Assembly (NCBI GenBank): GCA_015492245.1
Contig: WGFM01000033.1
Coordinates: forward strand, 1-64,000
From: Deltaproteobacteria bacterium
Lineage (GTDB): Bacteria; Desulfobacterota; GWC2-55-46; DRQE01
DNA length: 64,000 nt
Direction: 5' to 3'
Position 1 is the first letter of the stretch, and each line of letters opens with the position of its first letter. Both the position numbers and the translations under genes were made by a program. This document shows positions 29,572-39,112 of this stretch, in pieces. The notes under the pieces are model-generated. The model saw nothing but the letters and a program-made list of their open reading frames with translations. It did not search any database and had not been told where the DNA came from.

Positions 29572-30960
29572 ATGGGGGTGAGGCTTGCGCTTGTTGAACC
29601 GTATGTGTCTGTGGATTCCCTAAGGGCTTATGCTGACAGGTGCGAGCCCTCCCATCTGGTGGGCATGTATAACCTGCTCAAAGCCGCTGACTGCGATGTA
29701 ACCTTGATAGATGCCTACAGCAACAACCTTTCTGTCAAAGGGCTCGTCGGGCGTCTCGTTGAAGAGGGTATTACCCATGCAGGTTTCACAGTATACGACT
29801 ACACCCCCTGTGTGAGCTACATGCAGAAGGTCTTCGAATACCTGCCCGGTGGTATTACCACAATCGTTGGAGGTCCTGGGGCAACCTACTGCACAGAGAG
29901 GATTGTTGAACTGCTCAGGCCAGACTGGCTCGTCAAGGGTGAGGGTGAGGATGCCATCATTGGCCTCTACAGGGCAGGATTCTCCAAAGAAAAGCTCGAT
30001 GCCATGGGCTACCGCACTTCTCTGCGTGGCCGTACTGCTGTAGTCTCCTCAAGGCAGCTACCCTTCGATGATATACCGTTTGAGCGCCCATACGGACTGG
30101 AACGCTATCACTATCAGGCGTCCCTACGGGTTCAGAGAGGATGTGTTGGCAGATGTGTCTTCTGTTCAGGTGCGTACCAGAAGGAATTTGACTACATGAG
30201 CACTTCTCTTGCGAGAAGGCTCATGGACCATCTTGTCTTCCAGAAGTCCGCAAAGGTCATAGCACCAAGCGGGCCCGATTTTACCACCCTGCCACACAGG
30301 GCGAATGATATAGTGCGGGTCATACTGGAAGGTGGGCTCGACTTTCATTCCTTCAGGCCTGGTGTAAGGCTCGATACACTGTCCGTTGCACTGAAACAGG
30401 CTCCTTCTTTATGGCAGAGACTTTCAGAGCGTTACAGTGTAAGCATGGAGTCTTCGATAGAGTCCTTTTCTCCAGCAAGGCTCAGGCGCCTTGGCAAGAA
30501 TGTGTCTGAGGATTTTTTCAACAGCATATTCAAGCTCCTCCAGGAGATATTCAACAGATGTAACTGCACCATAGTTCTTGGAAGGATAGCCATAGACCCT
30601 ACAATGACCATAGATGAGTTCATAACAGACTGTCAGGGTTTCAGAAAACTCATCGAAAGATTCGGCAACCGTGTTACAATAGGCGGTATGCTTATGAACC
30701 AGTTCATCCCCCTTGAGGGTACCCCTGCAACAGAAGTGTCAGATTCTACCAGCAATCACTGGCTTCTGCCAGAGCCTGCAGACCCGCTCATGGCAGCCCT
30801 GAAGAGAGAGTTTCTCGATGACAGAAGGTTCAGAACATGGTGCATGCTTGCAGAGAGGCTCGATGACTTCAGCGAGCGTAATATGGTCTTCCATGAGATT
30901 TTAAGAGTAGCAGAAAGAGAGGCAAGGGAGATAAAGAGAAGGTGTGTGCTGAAGGACTGA
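29572..30960 (+). CDS. radical SAM protein with B12-binding-like N-terminal domain
   Basis: N-term LALVEPYVSVDSLRAYADRCEPSHLVGMYNLLKAADCDVTLIDAYS..THAGFTVYDY..IVGGPGATYC..KGEGEDAI; then RVQRGCVGRCVFCSG (CxxxCxxC). Confidence 0.85.
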   Translation: MGVRLALVEPYVSVDSLRAYADRCEPSHLVGMYNLLKAADCDVTLIDAYSNNLSVKGLVGRLVEEGITHAGFTVYDYTPCVSYMQKVFEYLPGGITTIVGGPGATYCTERIVELLRPDWLVKGEGEDAIIGLYRAGFSKEKLDAMGYRTSLRGRTAVVSSRQLPFDDIPFERPYGLERYHYQASLRVQRGCVGRCVFCSGAYQKEFDYMSTSLARRLMDHLVFQKSAKVIAPSGPDFTTLPHRANDIVRVILEGGLDFHSFRPGVRLDTLSVALKQAPSLWQRLSERYSVSMESSIESFSPARLRRLGKNVSEDFFNSIFKLLQEIFNRCNCTIVLGRIAIDPTMTIDEFITDCQGFRKLIERFGNRVTIGGMLMNQFIPLEGTPATEVSDSTSNHWLLPEPADPLMAALKREFLDDRRFRTWCMLAERLDDFSERNMVFHEILRVAEREAREIKRRCVLKD

Positions 30961-31613
30961 ATCCTCTCAAGGTGGACTCTGTTGCAGCAAGGCTTCGCTG
31001 CCCCCCACAGATGGAACACAGAAGAGTCGAGTTTGCAACCATGGTTGTAGATGCCTACAGTATTGTTAGAAGGTTCGCCGTAGACCATCAATACGGGGCA
31101 CACCTTGAGCCGTCCCTTTTCGGCTCCGTTGAGATATTTGCTACAGAGGAGAAGCTCATACAGAGGCTTTCCTCTGTTACCACCCTTCCTTGCAGAAGGC
31201 CTGAAGGAGAGGTTCTCTGTGCAGCGCTTGTGTCGGCTGTGCTGATGGCAGTAACGCCAGAGGAATACGCCAGCTTGAGACCCGAGTATGCTTCAATAGA
31301 CAGGGCATGGACGAGACTTCTGGCACACGAGATGGCACACGAACTTCACAGCAGAGTGGCGGGTGGACAGGAAAGCATGGGACCAAGATGGTTCTATGAA
31401 GGGTTCGCCATGTATGTGGCAGGCCAGTTCTTCCATGAGAAGGTCTCAACGGCTGAGGAAGCAGGGGCTGCAATAGCTGCCACATCTCGTGGTTCCTATG
31501 CAAAATATGTGGCTGCCTTCAGGTTCTTTGTTGAAAGGCTGGGCATTAAGCAGTTGCTCGCTCATGCCCACAGAAAGGGGTTTGAAGAATGGCTGTTCGC
31601 ATCCCTTAAATGA
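30942..31613 (+). CDS. cytosolic HExxH metalloprotease (gluzincin-like), putative precursor-processing peptidase
   Basis: LLAHEMAHELHSRVAGGQESMGPRWFYEGFAMYVAGQFF (HExxH plus downstream Glu); no signal peptide; GTG start overlaps upstream stop. Confidence 0.75.
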   Translation: MCAEGLNPLKVDSVAARLRCPPQMEHRRVEFATMVVDAYSIVRRFAVDHQYGAHLEPSLFGSVEIFATEEKLIQRLSSVTTLPCRRPEGEVLCAALVSAVLMAVTPEEYASLRPEYASIDRAWTRLLAHEMAHELHSRVAGGQESMGPRWFYEGFAMYVAGQFFHEKVSTAEEAGAAIAATSRGSYAKYVAAFRFFVERLGIKQLLAHAHRKGFEEWLFASLK

Positions 31614-31623
31614 TGAGTCGGCT

Positions 31624-34266
31624 CTATCGCAACATCTTTCTTACAAACTCGGTGGTCCTTTCAACGGCCGATTTCACCTTATCTGTCGCCTTGCCACCTG
31701 CCTGTGCCATGGTGGGTCTTCCTCCACCACGGCCACCTATGATGGGGGCAAGCTCTTTTATAAGACCTGTGGCAGGCACCTTTTCTGCAAGATCCTCTGT
31801 TACAGAGGCTACAAGTGTTGCCTTATCATTACTGCTCGTTCCAAGAACCACCACGCAGGATTCAAGCCTCTGGCGTATGACATCGGTGAGCCTCCTAAGC
31901 TCCTCCACCTCTGCCTCCTCGAGCACGCCGGTTACAACCCTTATGTCTTCAACGGTCTTTACATTATCGAGCAGTGTTGAGGCAATGTCTTTCTTCTCCC
32001 TGTGTGCTGCTCTCTTGAGTTCTGCCTCGAGCTCTCTTTTCTCCTCAAGAAGTCTCTTTATACGCTCTGCAGTCTCCTCTGGCCTTGTGTTGAGGATCGA
32101 GGCAAGCTCTTCAATCAGCCTGTGGGCATTGTAGAGTTCCCTGAAGGCCATCTCGCCCGTGAGTGCCTCTATCCTTCTTATGCCAGAGCCGACAGATCCC
32201 TCCTTAATTATCTTGAACAGCCCCATGTCAGAGCTTCTCCTCACATGGGTTCCACCACAGAGTTCCTTGCTGACATTGTTCACAGACACGACCCTTACCA
32301 TGGACTCGTATCTTTCGCCAAAGAAGGCAAGGGCTCCCTTCTCCATGGCCTTGTCGAGGGTCGTCAGTTCCACCGTTACCTCGAGGTTCTTCCTTATGAT
32401 TCGGTTCACCTCTTCCTCTATTCGTTCTATGTCCTCCCGGCTGAGGGGAGAAAAATGTGTGAAGTCGAACCTGAGCCTGTCAGGGGCCACAAGAGAGCCT
32501 GCCTGTTTTACATGCTCACCGAGGAGCCTTCTCAACACACTGTGGAGTACGTGGGTTGCCGTGTGGTTGCGGGCTATGGACTCCCTTCGTTCTATGTTTG
32601 GCGCAAGCTCCACCCACATGCCCTTCTTGAGTGTGCCTTCCTTTACGGTGCAGATGTGGGTTATGATTTCTGGAACAGGTCTTTTTGTATCGAGCACTGT
32701 AACAGAGAGGTCTTTGCCCACAATGACCCCCGTGTCTCCCACCTGGCCACCTGACTCACCATAGAACGGGGTCTCCTCTGTTATAAGCTCCACGCTATCA
32801 CCTGCCTCTGCCATGTCCACAGCCATGCCACCCTTAAGTATTGCCACCACCCTGGAGGATGTAACCTCTTCGTGGTAGCCAACAAACTTGGTCTCCACAC
32901 CCTCTTCGACGAGTTCCCTGTAGGTGCGCTCCTCTTCTCCCAGGGCCTCTCCCTTCCATGCCCTTCGTGCCCTTTCCTTCTGTTCTGCCATCTCTCTGTT
33001 GAACCCCTCGGTATCCACCCCTATGCCTTCGTTCTTGAGTATGTCCTCGGTGAGGTCCAGAGGAAAGCCGTAGGTATCGTAGAGTTTGAAGGCAACGGGG
33101 CCTGGAAGCACCTTCGCCCCTTCCTTCTTAAGCCTTTCCACCTCTTCGGTAAGTATGGAGAGCCCGCGCTCCAGGGTCTCGAGGAAGCGTTCCTCCTCTG
33201 TGAGGGTTATCTGTTTTATGATGGACTCGGATCTTTCGAGCTCTGGATAGGTGCTGCCCATGAGGTCTATAACAGATGGCACGACCCTGTGGAGGAAGGG
33301 TCCTTTCAGCCCGAGCAGGCTCCCATGGCGTACCGTTCTTCTTATGATACGCCTCAGCACATAGCCTCTGCCCTCGTTGGATGGGAATATGCCCTCTGCT
33401 ATGAGGAATGCCGTGGCCCTTGCATGGTCTGCCATGGCGCGTATGGATATGTCTTTCTGGTGGTCCTTTCCGTAGTCAACAGAGGTGAGCCCTTCTATCT
33501 CTTCTATAATGGGTATGAAGAGGTCTGTATCGTAGTTGCTCTTCTTGCCCTGGAGTGCTGCTGCGATGCGCTCGAGCCCCATGCCGGTATCTATGCTGGG
33601 GTTTGGCAGCGGCTCAAGGCTTCCGTCGGGCTGGCGATTGTATTCCATGAACACAAGGTTCCACAGCTCGAGGTATCTATCGCAGTCGCATCCAGCGGTG
33701 CATGTGGGCCTGCCGCAGCCAGCCTCCTCACCCTGGTCCATGAGTACTTCTGAACAGGGCCCGCAGGGGCCTGTATCTGCCATGCTCCAGAAGTTGTCCG
33801 CCTCTCCCATGCGCACGACCCTTTCGGGAGGAAGCCCTATCCTATCTATCCAGAGCCTTTCTGCCTCATGGTCCTCCTCGAAGACCGTTGCCCACAGCCT
33901 TTCCGGAGGAAGTCCTGCCACACGGGTAAGGAACTCCCAGGCATACTGGATAGTCTCTTCCTTGAAGTAGTCGCCAAAGGAGAAGTTTCCCAGCATCTCG
34001 AAGAAGGTGTGGTGCCGTGCGGTGTAGCCCACATTCTCGAGGTCGTTGTGTTTCCCGCCCACGCGCATACACTTCTGGCAGCTTACAGCCCTGGTGTAGT
34101 CTCTTTTTTCCTCGCCAAGGAATACCCCTTTGAACTGCACCATCCCTGCGTTGGTGAAAAGGAGGGTGGGATCACTCTGTGGCACAAGCGATGAAGAGGG
34201 AACCACCCTGTGCCCCTTCGAACGGAAGTATTCGAGGAAAGCATTTCTTATCTCATCGGCCCTCAT
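31624..34266 (-). CDS. alaS: alanyl-tRNA synthetase
   Basis: IRNAFLEYFRSKGHRVVPSSSLVPQSDPTLLFTNAGMVQFK; C-terminal GGRGGGRPTMAQAGG. Confidence 0.97.
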   Translation of the reverse strand: MRADEIRNAFLEYFRSKGHRVVPSSSLVPQSDPTLLFTNAGMVQFKGVFLGEEKRDYTRAVSCQKCMRVGGKHNDLENVGYTARHHTFFEMLGNFSFGDYFKEETIQYAWEFLTRVAGLPPERLWATVFEEDHEAERLWIDRIGLPPERVVRMGEADNFWSMADTGPCGPCSEVLMDQGEEAGCGRPTCTAGCDCDRYLELWNLVFMEYNRQPDGSLEPLPNPSIDTGMGLERIAAALQGKKSNYDTDLFIPIIEEIEGLTSVDYGKDHQKDISIRAMADHARATAFLIAEGIFPSNEGRGYVLRRIIRRTVRHGSLLGLKGPFLHRVVPSVIDLMGSTYPELERSESIIKQITLTEEERFLETLERGLSILTEEVERLKKEGAKVLPGPVAFKLYDTYGFPLDLTEDILKNEGIGVDTEGFNREMAEQKERARRAWKGEALGEEERTYRELVEEGVETKFVGYHEEVTSSRVVAILKGGMAVDMAEAGDSVELITEETPFYGESGGQVGDTGVIVGKDLSVTVLDTKRPVPEIITHICTVKEGTLKKGMWVELAPNIERRESIARNHTATHVLHSVLRRLLGEHVKQAGSLVAPDRLRFDFTHFSPLSREDIERIEEEVNRIIRKNLEVTVELTTLDKAMEKGALAFFGERYESMVRVVSVNNVSKELCGGTHVRRSSDMGLFKIIKEGSVGSGIRRIEALTGEMAFRELYNAHRLIEELASILNTRPEETAERIKRLLEEKRELEAELKRAAHREKKDIASTLLDNVKTVEDIRVVTGVLEEAEVEELRRLTDVIRQRLESCVVVLGTSSNDKATLVASVTEDLAEKVPATGLIKELAPIIGGRGGGRPTMAQAGGKATDKVKSAVERTTEFVRKMLR

Positions 34267-34269
34267 CGG

Positions 34270-35442
34270 TCAGAACCTGTCTATCTCGTCTTTTTCCACC
34301 TCTACGGTCTCTTCCTTCTCTGAGCCACCAGTTTCCTCGAACTCCTTCCAGCCCGCATCGCTTGTGGCTGTTATGCCCTTGACCTTCAGGGCGAAGTCAT
34401 CGGGGTTCGATGCCTGCTTGAGTGCCTCATCGTATGATATGAGCCCGCTGTTCATGAGATGCAGCAGAGATTGATCAAAGGTCTGCATACCGTATGTAAT
34501 CTGACCCTTTGAGATCGCATCTGGTATCTCCTTTGTCTTCTCCTTGTCCTCTATACATTCCCTTATCCTTGCCGTTGAAACCATGACCTCAACGGCAGGC
34601 ACCCTGCCTTTTTCATCCTTTTTTGGCAGGAGCCTCTGGGATACCACCCCCTTGAGTATCCCAGCAAGCTGTATCCTTATCTGTTTCTGCTGGTAGGGTG
34701 GGAAGACAGATACTATACGGTTTACAGTCTCCATGGCGTCTATGGTATGGAGTGTGGACAGCACAAGATGGCCTGTCTCTGCAGCCATGAGGGCTATCTC
34801 TATGGTCTCCATGTCTCGCATCTCACCAACCATTATGACATCAGGGTCCTGCCTGAGTGCTCCCCTCAGTGCCTCGGCGAATGAGATTGTGTCCACCCCT
34901 ATCTCCCGCTGGTTTATGATACTCTTTTTGTCCTTGAAGAGGAACTCTATGGGGTCCTCGATGGTTACAACATTGCAGGAGCGAGTGGAGTTTATGTGCT
35001 CTATCATGGCAGCAAGGGTGGTGGATTTTCCACTGCCCGTTATACCTGTAACGAGGATGAGCCCACGCACCTCCTGGGAGAGTTTCTTAAGGATTGGTGG
35101 GAGGTTGAGTTCCTCGAAGCTTTTTATGACCATGGGTATGACCCTGAAGACCACCCCCACGGCTCCGCGCTGCTGGAATATATTGCCCCTGAACCTGCCA
35201 AGCCCCGGCACGCTGTAGGCTATGTCCACCTGGTGTTTCTGTCGGAAGGTCTCCTTCTGCGTCTCGTTCATTATCCGGGTGGCACAGCGGGTTACATCGT
35301 CTGGAGAGAGCCTGGGATGGTTTCTTATGGGTATGAGCCTTCCGTTGATCCTCAGCACTGGTGGAAGCCCTGCCTTTATGTGCACATCCGAGGCCTGCTC
35401 CTTTACCGCAAAATTGAGTATTGCATGAAGGTCGATAGCCAT
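34270..35442 (-). CDS. pilT: twitching motility ATPase PilT
   Basis: ASDVHIKAGLPPVLRINGRL; GITGSGKSTTLAAMI; GEMRDMETIEIALMAAETGHLVLSTLHT. Confidence 0.95.
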   Translation of the reverse strand: MAIDLHAILNFAVKEQASDVHIKAGLPPVLRINGRLIPIRNHPRLSPDDVTRCATRIMNETQKETFRQKHQVDIAYSVPGLGRFRGNIFQQRGAVGVVFRVIPMVIKSFEELNLPPILKKLSQEVRGLILVTGITGSGKSTTLAAMIEHINSTRSCNVVTIEDPIEFLFKDKKSIINQREIGVDTISFAEALRGALRQDPDVIMVGEMRDMETIEIALMAAETGHLVLSTLHTIDAMETVNRIVSVFPPYQQKQIRIQLAGILKGVVSQRLLPKKDEKGRVPAVEVMVSTARIRECIEDKEKTKEIPDAISKGQITYGMQTFDQSLLHLMNSGLISYDEALKQASNPDDFALKVKGITATSDAGWKEFEETGGSEKEETVEVEKDEIDRF

Positions 35443-35465
35443 GGTCTATGGGTCCTCCTTTATGC

Positions 35466-36476
35466 TTAGTGTTTCACACCGTAATATTCGAACACCTTCT
35501 GTTCTATCTCTTTTGCCACCTCGGGGTGTTCCATGAGGTATGCCCTTGCAGCCTCTCTGCCCTGGCCAAGGCGGTCCTTGTTGTATGAGAACCAGGAGCC
35601 ACTCTTTCCTACAATACCTGTCTTCACACCGAGGTCAAGGAGGTCTCCCTCTCTGGATATTCCGTGGTTGAATATTATGTCGAACTCACAGTCCCTGAAG
35701 GGTGGGGCAAGCTTGTTCTTTACTATCTTTACCTTTGTGCGGTGTCCCACCACCGTCTCTCCCGTCTTTATGGAGGGACCCCTTCTTATCTCGAGCCTGA
35801 GCGAGGCATAGAACTTGAGAGCGTTTCCACCGGTGGTGGTCTCAGGGCTTCCGTAGAACTGGCCTATCTTGTGGCGTATCTGGTTTATAAAGACCATGCA
35901 GGTTCTGCTCTTGCTTATGGTTGCGGTGAGTTTCCTCAGGGCCTGGCTCATGAGCCTTGCCTGAAGCCCCATGTGAGAATCCCCCATATCTCCCTCTATC
36001 TCTGCCTTGGGCACGAGGGCTGCCACAGAGTCTATCACTATTATGTCCACGGCCCCGCTTCTCACCAGAAGGTCTGCTATCTCGAGGGCCTGCTCGCCTG
36101 TATCTGGCTGTGATAGAAGGAGGTCCTCAACCCCGACCCCCAGCTTTCTTGCATACTCCACATCGAGTGCATGCTCTGCGTCTATGAAGGCAGCGGTGCC
36201 TCCGGCCTTCTGTGCCTCTGCTATTATGTGCAGGGAGAGGGTGGTCTTTCCGGAGGATTCGGGGCCGAATATCTCCACAACCCTTCCCCGTGGCACCCCA
36301 CCTGTGCCGAGGGATATATCGAGGGCAGGTGAGCCCGTGGATATGGTGGATACATCCTTTATTACCGCCTCGCCCTTTCCGAGACGCATTATCGAGCCCT
36401 TACCGAATTGTTTCTCTATCTGGGTTATGGCAAGCTCTATCGCCTTGTGTCTGTCCTGTGGTGGTTGGGTAGACAT
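35466..36476 (-). CDS. recA: recombinase RecA
   Basis: [44 protein letters not shown]. Confidence 0.98.
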   Translation of the reverse strand: MSTQPPQDRHKAIELAITQIEKQFGKGSIMRLGKGEAVIKDVSTISTGSPALDISLGTGGVPRGRVVEIFGPESSGKTTLSLHIIAEAQKAGGTAAFIDAEHALDVEYARKLGVGVEDLLLSQPDTGEQALEIADLLVRSGAVDIIVIDSVAALVPKAEIEGDMGDSHMGLQARLMSQALRKLTATISKSRTCMVFINQIRHKIGQFYGSPETTTGGNALKFYASLRLEIRRGPSIKTGETVVGHRTKVKIVKNKLAPPFRDCEFDIIFNHGISREGDLLDLGVKTGIVGKSGSWFSYNKDRLGQGREAARAYLMEHPEVAKEIEQKVFEYYGVKH

Positions 36477-36494
36477 GGCTAAAACCTCCTGTTT

Positions 36495-37061
36495 TTAGTG
36501 CTTAAAGTGTATATGTCTCAAAGGGGTGTGTATGGCACCTCCTGGGTTGAGTTCGCTTTTGAACAGTATTATACCCTCTGCAACGAAGGTTTCACATATT
36601 GCCGGCTCAAAGCGGGCGAGCTCCCTCGACAGTCTTCTTCTCTGTGCCTCGTCCCTTGCCCTGCAGATGGTAAGGTGAGGCCGAAATGGCCTCTTTTCTT
36701 CCTCAAAACCGAGCCCCGAAATCTCCTGAGTAACCTTCCTGTGGAGTTCCGCAAGTTCCTGGCTTATCTCTATACCTATCCACAGAACCCTCGGCATCCT
36801 TAGAGATGGAAACCCTCCCATACCGGCTATCGTCAGCTCGAAGGGGCGGGTCTCTGAGCCTATCCTTTCGAGTATCTCCTTTATGGGTTCAATCCTTTCT
36901 TTTTCCACACCGCCCAGGAACTTGACTGTTACATGTAGTGTGGCAGGCCTTACCCAGGAGAGCCCGGGTAGCCGATCCTTGAGGTTGTCCACAATAGAGG
37001 CTATCTTCTTCTTTATATCCTCTGGAATCTCTATGGCTATGAAGGTCCTTATCCGTTCCAA
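36495..37061 (-). CDS. thpR: RNA 2',3'-cyclic phosphodiesterase
   Basis: IRTFIAIEIPEDIKKKI; HVTVKFLGGV; RPHLTICRAR. Confidence 0.9.
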   Translation of the reverse strand: MERIRTFIAIEIPEDIKKKIASIVDNLKDRLPGLSWVRPATLHVTVKFLGGVEKERIEPIKEILERIGSETRPFELTIAGMGGFPSLRMPRVLWIGIEISQELAELHRKVTQEISGLGFEEEKRPFRPHLTICRARDEAQRRRLSRELARFEPAICETFVAEGIILFKSELNPGGAIHTPLRHIHFKH

Positions 37062-37075
37062 CCTGCTCGATACCT

Positions 37076-37552
37076 CTATGAGCTCTCAACAAACTCTTCT
37101 ACAATATCGATGGCCTTGAGCACTGCCTTCTCCCTTATCTCCCTTCTTGATCCCTGAAAGAGAAGCCTTTCTGCCTTCATTCTTTCCCCATCGGTTATGG
37201 CCACGAAGACCGTGCCCACAGGTTTCCCGGGGCTTGCGCCTGTGGGCCCTGCAATGCCTGTTATGGCGATGGCCACATCAGCGCCTGTGGCCCTTCTGGC
37301 ACCCTCTGCCATCTCCAAGGCAGTCTCCGTAGATACAGCTCCATGAAGTTCGAGGGTTCTCTCGGATACCCCCAGCAGGGCAACCTTCAACTCGTTGGCA
37401 TAGGCGACAATACCACCCTTGAACCAGCCGGAGCTTCCTGGCACGGCGGTTATTGTGGCTCCCAGAAGCCCGCCTGTGCAGGACTCTGCAACAGCCAGAT
37501 ACAATCCCCTTTCACCCAGTATCTGGCCTATCTTTCTGGCAGGCTGTTCCAT
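37076..37552 (-). CDS. pncC: CinA C-terminal-domain / nicotinamide-nucleotide amidase
   Basis: LAVAESCTGGLLGATITAVPGSSGWFKGGIVAYANELK. Confidence 0.92.
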   Translation of the reverse strand: MEQPARKIGQILGERGLYLAVAESCTGGLLGATITAVPGSSGWFKGGIVAYANELKVALLGVSERTLELHGAVSTETALEMAEGARRATGADVAIAITGIAGPTGASPGKPVGTVFVAITDGERMKAERLLFQGSRREIREKAVLKAIDIVEEFVESS

Positions 37553-38016
37553 CAGCGTAGAGCCACCATAATGATATTTAGCAGAAGGTTTGTATACACC
37601 CCTGCAATAACATCGTCTGCAACTATTCCTGTCCCCCCTGTGAGCCTTCTTTCCACAACTCCTATGGGGAATGGTTTAAGAATATCAAAAAACCTGAAAA
37701 GAATAAAGCCCAATATGAGGTTTGTCCAGTCGAAGGGAAGCCCGAAGAGGGCCACACAGAAGCCCGAGACCTCGTCGCAGACTATCTCGGGGGGGTCTTC
37801 TCTTCGAAAGTATTGCCTTGCCTCACCAGATACAAGGATACTGCCTGTAAGGACCAGTAGAAGAAGCATGAGCCCCAGGTGGAGACCCAAAAGGGATATA
37901 CCATAGGCCAGTGGTATGGCCGTAAGGGTTCCGAATGTGCCGGGGGCAACCCTTATGTAGCCAGAAAACCCTGAGGTTGCAAGAAAGAGTATGCTATTTC
38001 TGCCTGCCTTATACAA
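37552..38016 (-). CDS. pgpA: phosphatidylglycerophosphatase A
   Basis: VAPGTFGTLTAIPLAY; DEVSGF; FDILKPFPIG. Confidence 0.9.
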   Translation of the reverse strand: MYKAGRNSILFLATSGFSGYIRVAPGTFGTLTAIPLAYGISLLGLHLGLMLLLLVLTGSILVSGEARQYFRREDPPEIVCDEVSGFCVALFGLPFDWTNLILGFILFRFFDILKPFPIGVVERRLTGGTGIVADDVIAGVYTNLLLNIIMVALR

Positions 38017-38020
38017 GGGT

Positions 38021-39112
38021 CTAAAAGAGGAACCTCCTGATTGCTATATTCAGAAGCAGACCCACCCCTATGAATGTGGTTACAAGAAAACTTCCACCAT
38101 AGCTGAGGAACGGCAGTGGCACGCCCACCACTGGCAGAAGCCCTGTAACCATGCCCATGTTCACCACCGTGTGCCAGAAGACCATCGATATTATACCAAA
38201 CGCCAGAAGAAAGCCGAACCTGTCCTTTGCCCCACCGGTTATATCCATTGCCCTTATTATGAAGAAGAGAAAGAGGAGCAACACCACGAAGGAGCCCACA
38301 AACCCCCATTCCTCTGCAAGCACGGGGAATATGAAGTCTGTGTGATGGGCAGGCAGGAACATCAGGGTGCCCTGGGTGCCCTGTGTGAAGCCCTTGCCAA
38401 GAAAACCTCCCGAGCCTATGGCTATCTTGGATTGCAGAATGTGGTAGCCAGAACCCAGGGGGTCCATGGTGGGGTCCAGAAAGCTCAAAAGCCTTGCCTT
38501 CTGGTAATCCTTGAGCGAGTGCCACACAAAGGGAACCATGGATAGAATAGCGGCAGATATGGTCAGCACCGTTCTTAGTCTTATCTTTACCATACAGAGC
38601 ATGGAGGCGAATACAAAGAGGAATATAAGTGCTGTTCCAAGATCAGGCTGCTTTGCTATGAGGGTGAACGGCAGGGCCACCAGTGCCACAGGGCCTGCAA
38701 GTTCTTTGAGGCCCAGTCCCCTCCTGGGAAGCTCTCTGGAGCTTAGGTACTTTGCGAGTGCCATGAGGAAGGCTATCTTTGCAAGCTCAGAGGGCTGAAA
38801 GTTGAACAACCCCAGATCAAGCCACCTTCTGGAACCCCCTGCAGAGTGTCCCCACAGAAGGGCAACCACAAGGGTTACAATGGATATGCCGTATATCACA
38901 TAGGCGAACCGCTCGAATAGAGAGTAGTTTACAATCACCACCGGCACCATGACCACAAGTGCCACCACAAGCCAGTAGATCTGCTTCTTGTAGAGGAAGG
39001 GCTGGTGTACATGGGTGGCACTGTATATATTGGCCACTCCTGTCATGGCAAGTGCTATGGCTATGGCAAGAAGAAGCCAGTCTGTCTGAAAGAAGTAGCG
39101 TTTAGGTATCAA
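38021..39112 (-). CDS. rodA: peptidoglycan polymerase RodA
   Basis: FQPSELAKIAFLMALAKYL; KQPDLGTALIFL; GVPLPFLSYGGS. Confidence 0.94.
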   Translation of the reverse strand: MIPKRYFFQTDWLLLAIAIALAMTGVANIYSATHVHQPFLYKKQIYWLVVALVVMVPVVIVNYSLFERFAYVIYGISIVTLVVALLWGHSAGGSRRWLDLGLFNFQPSELAKIAFLMALAKYLSSRELPRRGLGLKELAGPVALVALPFTLIAKQPDLGTALIFLFVFASMLCMVKIRLRTVLTISAAILSMVPFVWHSLKDYQKARLLSFLDPTMDPLGSGYHILQSKIAIGSGGFLGKGFTQGTQGTLMFLPAHHTDFIFPVLAEEWGFVGSFVVLLLFLFFIIRAMDITGGAKDRFGFLLAFGIISMVFWHTVVNMGMVTGLLPVVGVPLPFLSYGGSFLVTTFIGVGLLLNIAIRRFLF

